Of a DNA stretch of 64,000 nt, positions 54,602 to 64,000 are shown in pieces. The notes beneath the pieces are model-generated. The model was not told the origin of the DNA, searched no databases, and worked only from the letters and a program-made list of their open reading frames with translations. Location: contig JAHQRK010000032.1 in assembly GCA_019828595.1 (NCBI GenBank), positions 310,001 through 374,000 of the forward strand, written 5' to 3'. Source of the stretch: Aphanomyces cochlioides (Eukaryota > Oomycota > Saprolegniomycetes > Saprolegniales > Verrucalvaceae). Numbering within the stretch: the stretch's first letter is position 1; each line of letters opens with the position of its first letter. The translations under genes and the position numbers were made by a program.

Positions 54602-56002
54602 CTAGTGCTTTTGACCCGGCTTCGCCCGGGGGGGGGCAAGGTGAGTTGACGTGGCATGGTTATTGATTTGCCATATGTCTGCTGGTTTCGCTAAGAGCTT
54701 GAAACGCTAACTTAAGCATTCGTCCAAGATGCTATTAAGCGTAGAAGAACACTAACCATTTTGGCTATCTAAGCCTAATCTGACCGTAGATTCACCGCAT
54801 TATGGCATGTTCTTATGCCTTAGATAGAGTTCGACTAAGCCTGAACTGGTAGTAACTACAGCGCATTGCAGCCCCAACTACCGCTAAGCAAACCTTTACA
54901 GTCACGTTTATTCATTTAATCACAATACTTCGTTGAACTTTTACCATTATGAAGTACCTTTCCATAAGCGCATAGCGCAGACTTCAAGCGATCATCGATG
55001 ATTTTATTAAGCTTAGATGAATACTGACAAAAATCGACAGTCTAAACTTCATCGGGCATGCTAGCATGTTTGTTAGTCAAATGTAGAATTCAACTCAACC
55101 TAAAGAAGGAACTACTTAAGCACATTGCAGCTCTAACTACCTAATCTGAGTAGTCGTTTTCTCCTCTTGACCTCAGAGATTTAAATCGCCAGAAGGGACA
55201 ATTGTTCTCGTTAGCTAAATTATGCATCGTTTCACTCGTACTGAAGCATTATTTACTGCAATGTAGCGCATACCTTATCGCATCGTAGTGCTAATATTAG
55301 TGTAGTGTGATACTCATCTAATCGATCCCAGCACTCAGCCTTATCTAATCCTGTATCTGTCTCTGCGTTTTGTCGTTTGCAGTATCGCAGCCTAGCTAAG
55401 AACCTAAAAACCTAATAATCTGGGATAAATATTTTCATGCCATAGTTTTTTATTATATTTTCGTCAATTAAGCAATTGTTGAGACCTCATATGACTCAGG
55501 ACGAATGCATACCTAAGGATCAGACAAAGCGTATACGTTCTGTGAAAAACCTTCGTCGGTTGCTACGTGAGAGTGTTTCTAAAAATTAAACCTATCGATG
55601 CTGGTCAGCAGGTTTTCTCCCTGTGTGGTAGTTTGGAGATGAGTGATCAAGCAGGATAGTTGACATGACGACGAATCTTTGGTCAGAACATTACTGCCGC
55701 ATGTCTACTTTTCTGTCGTTCAATTTGTCACCTCTAAAAATGTATAGTATCGTCCAATCAACAGACTTTTCTGGACTCTCGCGAGAGCTCCCATTTTATT
55801 TAATTATTTTATTACGATGAGTACATACAATTATCAAGTGTAGTGAGGAGAGTGGTATACTTGAAAAAGGCAATTTTTGAGTGCAGAACCCCCAAAACAG
55901 GAAAAGGAGGGCTGTTTTGTCCAGTGGATGGTGGTAGAGCGCACAGACATTTTGAGTGTGCACAGACACACAGACTTTCTTTCGCGTTTACATAGTAGTA
56001 GA
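54602..56002 (-). mobile_element. Non-autonomous Helitron, 1.4 kb
   Basis: On the minus strand the element starts TCTACTACTATGTAAACGCG at 56002, preceded by A, and shares GAAAGTCTGTGTGTCTGTG with the neighbouring 5' end. It ends with hairpin CGGGCGAAGCCGGG and GCACTAG at 54602, followed by T. A|TC at one end and CTAG|T at the other is the Helitron terminal rule. No Rep or helicase is encoded. The 3' end abuts the TC start of the next element (54601) with no intervening base, a head-to-tail arrangement. Confidence 0.75.
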
Positions 56003-56270
56003 TATAATTTGATGGGGGTCCATCTGGTCGAGCAGACTGTATTTTCTTTTGACCAATGAAAATGCAGCGTCGATTCTTCGAACGGTTTGGATATCTCTCG
56101 AAAACCGAGGCAAATTTGGCCAGAATTGACAATAAAGTAATCTAAAATTTCTCCTGAATCCACAGATTGGTGGCGCGAATCAAGTCATATTTTAGTTCAC
56201 TTCCGATAGAAAGTACCGTACTACTCAAAAGCCACCCATTCTTGAAATCATCGTCGCTCATGCACACAGC

Positions 56271-56965
56271 ATGAGTAAAGTCCCTCCGCTCTCAACACCT
56301 TCGTCGGATCAAGTGCATCCAGAGGAGGCTGCCTCTTCAAAAGGAAAGTTCACGTGCCCACATGACATTGCACTGCTTGAACAAGCCAATCTGACGATGC
56401 TGTGGGAAGCCGGACATGGTGGTGTCATGGCAATATGGACGAAAATTGCTGAGAACCTGAGTGTGGAATCAACAAGAAAGGTCCAGCTTTAAAGATACGA
56501 TTCGATTATCTGATGCAAAGATTCAGGGAAAATGAACTTAATTATTTGCGAAAGTTGGGAACATGTGAAGACTATGAGGTTCGTGAGCAGCTTCTTACTG
56601 ATATAAATAATCGCATGCAAGACTTCGCTGGAGATGAAGAGAGAAAGAAGGATCTTGCAAATCAAAAAACGGCATCAATGGAGAACTCAGGCATTTTGCT
56701 TCGTAAAATGGCTATGGCTGACCTAGCTAAAAACCAGAACAAGGAAGACGCGAGTACTCCGTGTAAAAAAAAACGAAAGACAACAAGTGACGAAGGTTAT
56801 GAGTCCATGTTGAGTCTTATTTCCAGCAGTCTCAATGAACGAAAAGAGCGTGAAGAAAGACACTTGAAATTTTCGCAAGATCGTCTTGATTTGGATCGTA
56901 AACAAGCTGAAACGAACGAAAAGATTTTGACTTCGATTTTGTCTCTCATAAGCCGTGATAAGTAG
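56271..56965 (+). pseudogene. Myb/SANT-like DNA-binding protein, frameshifted
   Basis: Frame 1 (56271-56490) has PHDIALLEQANLTMLWEAGH then GGVMAIWTKIAENLSVEST, the spaced tryptophans of a SANT-type domain. One base is out near 56477, after which frame 2 continues ALKIRFDYLMQRFRENELNY and a charged coiled coil (RHLKFSQDRLDLDRKQAETN) to the stop at 56965. Together they give about 230 residues. The layout resembles the accessory proteins of PIF/Harbinger elements, but no transposase lies beside it. A host gene relic is also possible. Confidence 0.5.
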
Positions 56966-57191
56966 TTGAGATGCATTAAAATTTAATGATATACACTAAT
57001 GTGTCTTCAGGTATGCCTGACGACAGCAGCTCCTTGTGCGGACGCCTGCCACGCACAATGAAAATCAAATACTGACATTATCCCTATGAAAATACACTGT
57101 ATCGATTGTCATGTCAACATCAATCGTTACACCTATGCGATACTCGCATAGAGATGTGGAGTTGGCACCCATTGACAACCAACTCAACACA

Positions 57192-60100
57192 TCAGCACAC
57201 CCGAAATGACGTTTTCTTCTTAGACTTTGATTTAGTTGGTGGGGGAAATTCCAGCCGAGGCTCCATACTTTGGACAACCGCTTGTAGTCGCCTGATATTT
57301 GGTTGTGTCTCGGCGTTGGTATTGATGAAGTTGTGGACCAGCGCTGGTACATCCTCGAGCAAATTTTCCAGAGGCTCCCAGGTATTTTCGAGCGCGTCAA
57401 GACCAAACCATTTTACAAGTATAACCCACGATTTAAGCGATCGATCAAACCGACAATCCAACAATTCCTCCACGAGGTGACCTCCGTCGACATAGGCAAC
57501 GTGGTCAAGTAGGTCTTGAGTGAGGTTTAAATTTGAGGCCGCAAATAATTTTAAGCGGGAAATATGATGGATTGTCCTTTGGCCGTCACTTAAATCTTCA
57601 ACATAATATACCCAATCGTACATTGTATCAACAATACGCCGCGGACCAACCCACTGAACTTGGAGTTTGGCAGCAAATGCTTGAGAAACTTTTCCCACAA
57701 GTACATAATCGCCGATAGAAAGTCGAATTTCGTGGACTTTGCCACGTTTATTGCGACGTTTTCGCTCTTTATCACGCTTCGCTGTCGAGAAGGCAGATAA
57801 CTGGCGATGCAATGAATCACGAGCTTGGGAAAGCTCATTCAAGTGGTCCTGTTTCCACCGCGATAATTGTTCGGCAGAAACCTCTTTAATTGTGTCGTTT
57901 GAAATAAATGCATTCAGCGCATTACTCGGTGGGAGCTGTGTCATTGCCGTAATTGGCGCTAATCCATTTAATTTTGCGCTGGGTGTGTGGTTTAAGGCAT
58001 GTTGAATTATTGGTAAAAGCGATGGCCATTTATCCTGAGGCAATTTTAATTCCACAAGCAACGTCTTAAATGTCTTAGTGATTGTACGCATCATATCTTC
58101 GACGGTCCCATTGACCCAAGGACAATGCGTTGGTGTGAATTTGTGTCCACTGCCATAAAGACGACGTAGATTATCAACAACTTCATTTTTGTAGTGCGGT
58201 CCTTGATCCGATACCCATGTATCTACAATGCCAAAAATTGAAAACCATTGCTGCATCGCATTAACACAGTCGATGGCTTTGCAAGAATTATGATGAGTTA
58301 ATTGACAAAAACGAGAGGTATCGTCAACAATCACATGGATATATCCTCCTGGCATCGAGAGAAAATCACAATGGATAAGTTTGTTGGGTTCGACAGCATG
58401 CAGAACTTCGCCAAGCGGACGGGGTACAATGCCTGCCCCTGTCGACATGCATTGTAAACAATTTTGGACGAACAACTCAATATCATCACTGATCCCACGC
58501 CAAGTGAACATACCCATCAATGCCGTTTTTGTCGCAACCATTCCTCTGTGGCCCATGGCACCTGCGTGTGAAATTACCAAAAGAGATAGCTGAAGCTCCA
58601 GAGCATTTGGAGGCACCCAAATTAATTCATTAAGCCGGTAGACATGGTCAGAATCATTAAGAGACAAATGATGTTCCACTTTTCGACGATCTTGAGAGTG
58701 TTCATTCTGAACGGACGCGATATTGTCTAAACTTGGCCATTGAAAATCATGTGATAGTGGTGATTGAACCGGCAGAGGCAATGTGACCAAGCGACGTAAT
58801 TGTGGTCGGAGCGCCTTGTCGCTCGCATCTTGAACCCATACAGAAGCATTATTGGAAGCGTGATATTTACGATTTCCCCATCGAGATAGCAAGTCGCCCC
58901 AAGCATTGTCTTCGCCTGGGACATGTTTGATTTATACCTAAAAGCACTCAAAGTAATTGCCCATCGTGCCAATTTGTCCGCAACATAGCGGGGAGTATTA
59001 ACGTCTGGATCTGGTGAAAAGAGAAATTGTAAATTTCGATGGTCGGTAAAAATGGTAAATCCGTTGGGACGTTGCAAAATATAGTCGAGGCGTTTGCACG
59101 ATGCTACTATGGCGTAAACTTCCTTCTCAACCGTACTCCAACGAAGAGCTGCATCACGAAATGCACCACTGAGAAAAGCGAGTGGCTCGTGACGTTGTTG
59201 ATCAATAGGTAGTGGTTCATCTTCATAAGGTATCTGCGTTACCACCGCACCCCAAAAATTATCACTTGCGTCTGTATACAGACAGAACATTTTGTCAGCG
59301 TCTGGATGGGCCAGTGTCACAATATTTTTTAGTGCTTCTTTGCATTGTGTGAAAGCTCGCAGATGGTCCGAATTCCAGCCAAATGAAATTAGACGGTACC
59401 GTGCTAATTTCGACTTCTTCCGACTACCAGCGTGATTGCACACAAGTTCCAACAATTGCTGCAAAGGTGAAATAAGCTTATTAAATTCTGGCAATGATTG
59501 ACGCATCCAATTTAGTGCACAAATGAATTGTTGAAGCTGCTGGCCATCCTGTGGTGGCTCTAGATCAACTAAACCATTGATTCGGCGTTCGTCATGCCCA
59601 ATACCAGCCGCTGATATTCTTTTTCCACACCAAACAATGTCCGTTTTAAAGAATTCACACTTCAGCGGATTCAGCTTCAGGCCTTTGAACCAATCACAAG
59701 CAAAAAATACAGATTTGCCCTGAAGGCGCGACATCACGACTTCAATGACTGGCATCGGCCAGTGCATCGGCTCCGTCAGAGCATTCACTGCTCTCATATC
59801 CACCGTCATGCGCAGGTCACCATTCTTTTTCGGCACGACTCGTGCAGGGGAGGCCCAGCGTGATCGATTATTGGTATAAATAAGCTCATGGCTTTCTAGA
59901 TCGCGCAAATGTTTTCGTAAATATTCCATATGCAATGGTGAGTACCGCCGGGTCTTACATTTTGTCGGTCGAGCCCCATCTTTCAAGCGCACTTGCAATG
60001 GCTCAATTTTTAAAGGTGGATCGTTTGCAAACTCAATTCGGAAAACATCGATAAACTCAAAGAGGAGATTACGAAGATATTTTGCGCCAGAATTTGAAAT

Positions 60101-60645
60101 TCCACTGGCTTCGGCTTCGCGAATTCGTTCTTCCATGATGCTATCGATTTCACTCTGGGAGCTTAGAATGTCGGATGGGTCGCTGTCGTCTGCAAACTCC
60201 TCATTATCATCGGGAGGGGGAAACGCAAGTTTCTGAAGAGCAAGTTTGCACGCCGAGGGCTCGTCATTATCCAATACAGAGAGAAGGCTCATATCCCATG
60301 TTGACAATTTCTTTCTAGCCATTTCTAGTAGCACTGCTGTATCATATCCCCATGTATTCATGATTGGACGGCCCAGAGTAATATTAGAGCCACAATCCCG
60401 TTCATCAATCCAACAATTGACAGACAAGAGGGTCAGATCTCCACCATGCGTCTCCAAAAATAAAGCTGGCAGGGTGATATGGCGCTTCATGTATACATCT
60501 TGACCAAAACTATCCAGGATAACAGGATCATTTAGGGTGACCAAATTTAACTCCAATGCTGTAAATTGCTCAAGAAAATCCAAGATCCCGCGCGAGATGA
60601 CGGCCACCGAGTCTGAGCCAGAATCCATAAGGGTGATAATTTTCC
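57192..60645 (-). pseudogene. Gypsy pol: protease, RT with core deletion, RNase H, integrase, chromodomain
   Basis: Protease begins LMDSGSDSVAV. The reverse transcriptase starts normally (RWASPARVVPKKNGDLRMTV, MPVIEVVMSRLQGKSVFFAC), but DWFKG is joined in frame to LKLNPLKCEFF near 59685. The 60-80 residues that hold the polymerase centre (Y/I-x-D-D) are therefore absent. RNase H follows (YTDASDNFWGAV, STVEKEVYAIVA, TDHRNL). One A is missing near 58932, and integrase continues in the next frame with HAGAMGHRG...CLQC, IHCDF, VSDQGPHYKN and NGTVEDMMR (D-D-E). The C-terminus is a chromodomain (GHLVEELLDCRFDRSLKSWV, VKWFGLDALENTWEPLENL), which in this group directs insertion to heterochromatin. 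It is non-autonomous. Confidence 0.88.
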
Positions 60646-60669
60646 CAACGGATTCGCCTCCGGGGATCC

Positions 60670-62549
60670 ATGCGACACATCTACCACGGCGGGGAATGCT
60701 TGTAATGACTTATGCTCCAGTTTGGGCTTCCCTTGCCCAAGTCGTTTCCATTCTGCATGCTTCTTTTTTGCAATTTCTTCTTTCGCCCCAGTCGAAAGAT
60801 TTGGACATTCTTGTACTCTATGGGGACCTTTGCAACCCCAACAAATTGGAGTCTTTGTGTTGTCATCACCACTCGTCGAACTGTCTTTTACAGAGCTCGG
60901 AGGATTTTTCAATTTCTTTGCAGCTCTTTTTTTTGTGTCGAATTGCCATTTCCGTCTGGATCGTTTGCCAAGTCGTCGCCTTTTGATCTGTTCACTTTGG
61001 CAACTGCACGCAGATATTTCAATTGATGATGGAGCTCACTGCGGACGTAATTCAGAAATTGTAGAACGGAGTTCCGAAGGTATTTCTTGTCATGGGCCAG
61101 CTCTTGGCGTAGAGATTCACGAAGACTGAGAGGTCGGATTCCTTCCAAGAGCGCTTTTACTGCGTCCTTCGGATGTCTTTGGTCAAAGTCAGTCATGTGG
61201 TAGCGCTCTAGCAATTTCCAATACTCGTGCATCCATTTGTCGAAACGCCGATCTGCGTCCATTTCTTTTTCTGACATAACAATACTGGTTCTTATCCTTT
61301 CTTCGACGCTGTGATATTCGACGCCCTTGTGATCTAAGCTTGCCTGGAAAAACAGAAGCCATTCTTCTTGCGTGATAACGTCGACTAGCTTTTGAATTAG
61401 ATACCTGGCAATTAATTTTTTCACACCCGCGTCAATACACGTTGAGATAGGGCGAATTTGTATTTTCATCCCGGTACTACCTGAAACATCCATGACAGCA
61501 CGGACATATTCAATATACTGCAAAGCAAAAGCTCGTCGTGCGTTCAGACTTATACCGTTGAAGGTGGGAGCAGAGGGAGATGCAAAGCCACTCAAGATAG
61601 TATTGTTGGAATTGAAAATCGGGGGCTGAATGGAGTAATTTTTTGGAATTTCTGGTGGATTTGAGAACGCGTGAGATGGCTCCGAAGCTGCATTGGGGGG
61701 TTGTTCCGGCTGTTGTACGTCGACTGGTTGCTCTTGTTTTTTCTGTTGCAAATGGCCTAAGAGCTCGTCATTTTGACGTCGAAGTTTCTCGACTTCTGAC
61801 TGCATTTCGGCCAGGCGGGAGTTGTATGCTTGCTCAATCGTTGAGCGGAAGTGAGCAGCCTGTTGCTCAACATGAGAATTGTATGCAATTCGCCCCAGTT
61901 CTGAAACGCGGATCTTTTCTTCCAAGATTTCGCGCTCTTTCTGTCGCTGGGCATCTAACTGCTGCAGTTGATTCTGCAACTGCCAAGTATTACTGTCTTA
62001 AATTGATTGCTGCATATCCCGTCGAGAAATTTCCGCTTCGAATTGCGCTCGTTGAATTTGGGCTGTCGAACTTGCTTGGAAAGCTGCCGCTGCAGCAGAC
62101 AAATAATTTGGATCACTTTGATAATGGTGATGGACTTCTTGCCGCAGAGATTGGTTTGCTTCATGAACCATGCGTATCAAGGACGGACCACTCACGGTTT
62201 GCTGGAAGAATGGGTTCATTGGGACCGTTGATTGTGGCTGTCCAATGGACATAGACCCAGCATAGCTTGTAGGATATGCCTTAAAAATTGGATTTCGACC
62301 TAACCTGTGGTTGGAATCTTGAGATTAAAATTGCAATGTATTTTGCCTTGGTAAACTTTGTGGATCGCTGCGACTGATTGTCGGCGGACTTCCCATTACC
62401 TTATCGTCTTGCATAGACGCCGCCAGACTGCTTCCCTCGTCAGGGAGGCGGGTGCCTGCTGGGTCTCCTGAGACATAAATGGAATGTTGTCGTGCTTCAG
62501 GGTTGCTGAGGCCATCCATTTGCTGAACAAGTACGTTGTGGCGTACAAC
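60670..62549 (-). pseudogene. Gypsy gag with two in-frame stops
   Basis: One frame runs from the Harbinger junction (RHNVLVQQMDGLSNPEARQH) through TAA 62325-62327 and TAA 61998-62000 to 60909. It carries a coiled coil (REILEEKIRVSELGRIAYN, EMQSEVEKLRRQNDELLGHL) and the gag core (DRRFDKWMHEYWKLLERYH). A T8 run at 60927-60934 then shifts the frame, and the nucleocapsid CCHC knuckle (CWGCKGPHRVQECP) follows in the next frame. Both stops could come from CAA by one transition. Confidence 0.8.
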
Positions 62550-62552
62550 TAA

Positions 62553-64000
62553 GGGCGTGTTCGGACCAACTTTTGAAACAGCGATTTTTCCCATAGTAGC
62601 CAATCAAATCCTTTTTCATGGTTAGTGGTGAAAAACCGCTCCAGACGACCTTCTGGAGGTAGTTTGGAGCGGTTTTTGCATTTCACCATTGTTTATCCCA
62701 TGGACTTTGTTCCTGTTGTCTGCTCAATTGTTGTTGCTGCTGCCACTGTGGCATTGTTGGATGGCCGTGCCTTTCCTGCTGAGGCCAAGAACGACTTCGT
62801 TGGAGATGGCTCCTCCGTCTGGCCAGCCGTGAAAGCAAGTTCAGGCAAGAATGGTTGGTTTGTGCGATATTTGAGATGCTCAAGGGAAACATTCTATGTT
62901 ATTGCAAAGCACCTTGAAATGTCCTGGACAACTCTACCCGCTGCATCCCTTTGCGCATTTTGACATCGTTGATCGCACTGCGATCACGATTTACTATCTC
63001 ACCCACTGTGGTGGTCTGGACTGTGCCGCGCTTGTCTTTGGTATAGGAAAAACCAAAGCGTATGAGCATGTAATGGAGGTACTTTCTCTTTCTACTATGC
63101 ATGCATATTAACGAGTTACGGAGGTACTTCTTCTCATTCAGCACACTCATCTTGCCCAAACAATCAAACTGCCACAATCAATTGAGTCTTGGTCGAGAGT
63201 AGCCGAGGATTTCGAGCTGATTGCCGGACTTCCTGCCGTATACAGGGCAATTGATGTTTGCTTGGTTATGATAAGGCGTTTCAAGGAACATGAGGGTTGG
63301 TATTGCAGGAAAGGTTTACCTGCATTTAATCTAATGGCGATGGGCGACGATAGGAAAAGGTTTATAGCATACTCACTACGGCCTGGCTCGCAGAATGATC
63401 GCATGCTATTTCGGAATTCTATCTTTGGTAAATCACGCATTATACCTCGTGGAGGTTTCATACTTGCCGATGCTGGTTTTACATTGCTACCTCACGTTTT
63501 GACCCCGTTTCCCATTGTGTCCAACATGGACAAGTCTCAAGCACGGTACAATTTGCTGCACTCAAGAACAAGAATAGTTGTGGAGCAAGCCTTTGGGCTA
63601 TGGAAGAATAAGTTTCGATTGCTCAAGGAACCTCTCGAATACAAATCTCCAAAAATAATGGCGCTTGTCATCGAGGCAACTATGGTCCTCCACAACTGGA
63701 TAATCGATACTGAACCAAGTGGCCATCAGCCGAAACAACTTGAATGGATGCATCTAGGCGGGGATGTCGTATTTCCAAATGAGCAATACATCGTCGACAG
63801 TAGTGTAGCGAGACGAACAAGAGAAAATGTCATGATATATCTTAATGAACACTGCTAATTGAGTTATTCAGACATCAGATCGAGTTATTGCTGTTGCGTA
63901 AAAAGTTGAGCAATTTGTTTTGGATCGATTCACCCTGATCAACCGTAGCTTGAAGCTTATTGATGGCATCCAGCAATTTGGAATTTTCACGCTCTCTTGT
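62553..64000 (+). mobile_element. PIF/Harbinger element, right end beyond window
   Basis: It begins GGGCGTGTTCGG after TAA (62550-62552), the typical Harbinger start and target. It interrupts the gypsy gag. The right terminus and the second TAA must lie past 64000. Confidence 0.75.
62701..63858 (+). pseudogene. Harbinger DDE transposase, one frameshift
   Basis: The first frame from 62701 (MDFVPVVCSIVVAAATVALL) gives a helix-rich N-terminus to SRETFYVIAKHLE. Near 62915 the frame shifts and continues HPFAHFDIVDRTAITIYYLT (helix-turn-helix). A 45-nt intron (63079-63123) joins HVME to VLLLIQHTHLA. The catalytic part has VYRAIDVCLVM (first Asp), ILADAGFTLLP (second Asp) and RTRIVVEQAFGLWKNKFRLL (Glu), ending at a natural stop at 63858. 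The first Asp motif is AIDVCL where AIDGTHI is usual. A single sequence error at 62915 would make it intact. Confidence 0.75.

Larger units (their letters stand above)
57192..62549 (-). mobile_element. Ty3/gypsy chromodomain retrotransposon, decayed
   Basis: On the minus strand the order is gag, zinc knuckle, protease, reverse transcriptase, RNase H, integrase, chromodomain, which defines a chromovirus. The 5' part is cut at 62550-62552 (TAA) by a Harbinger element that runs off the window, so the 5' LTR is not visible. No 3' LTR was identified left of 57192. Stretch 56966-57191 may hold its start. Confidence 0.85.

Noticed and set aside
1..64000. tRNA, rRNA or other structured RNA genes
   Set aside because: No cloverleaf or rRNA core sequence was found by eye; the tRNA-like stretch at 15736-15757 is better explained as a primer-binding site.

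Overview
The window reads as nuclear DNA of an oomycete, most likely a saprolegnialean of the Aphanomyces type. The evidence is eukaryotic gene structure with very short GT-AG introns (40-52 nt wherever a family alignment fixes them), a local expansion of the oomycete bZIP plus START-like gene family, and a mix of transposons: plant-type mariners, pogo/Tigger, PIF/Harbinger, hAT, Helitron, Ty1/copia and chromodomain Ty3/gypsy. The species call is inference. Well over half of the 64 kb is transposable element.

Host genes. Eight loci of one bZIP/START-like family are scattered through the window, seven on the minus strand. Three are intact (8629-9846, 20817-22033, 50777-52012), each with four exons and 360-365 residues. 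The others are broken: 2912-8445 carries a mariner in its 5' leader and a fragment of a copper-transporting P-type ATPase gene in exon 2; 16005-20142 carries a mariner in intron 1 and a truncated pogo before exon 3; 25268-28395 carries a hAT; 46366-47569 has frameshifts; 24840-24947 is an exon 1 scrap on the plus strand. The only other recognisable host gene is that ATPase fragment, intact from the membrane helices to the C-terminus but without its N-terminal third.

Mobile elements, left to right: a Harbinger-type MITE (1689-2018); a decayed mariner (6459-8379); a complete copia with 203-bp LTRs (10362-15960); a truncated pogo (16486-17795); an intact mariner (18070-19849); a hAT (25399-27884); a pogo relic (29047-30281); an intact two-gene Harbinger (31040-33650); a TA-inserting element with internal repeats and a nested pogo MITE (34368-35577); a Tc1-like element holding an intact mariner (35614-39323); a decayed autonomous Helitron (40522-45486); a pogo nested in a mariner-type MITE nested in a Helitron-like repeat (47846-50512); further non-autonomous Helitron-like elements (52910-56002); a decayed chromodomain gypsy (57192-62549) cut by a second Harbinger that runs off the right edge.

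How it fits together: the family cluster acts as a landing area. Element ends and target duplications can be read directly, so the pre-insertion genes can be reconstructed by excision. The most unusual event is the 2.43-kb ATPase fragment, which retains its introns, lacks inverted repeats and is flanked by a 7-bp direct repeat. Removing it restores the host exon reading frame exactly. A second point is that several element reading-frame breaks fall at A/T homopolymers, so some lesions may be sequence errors.
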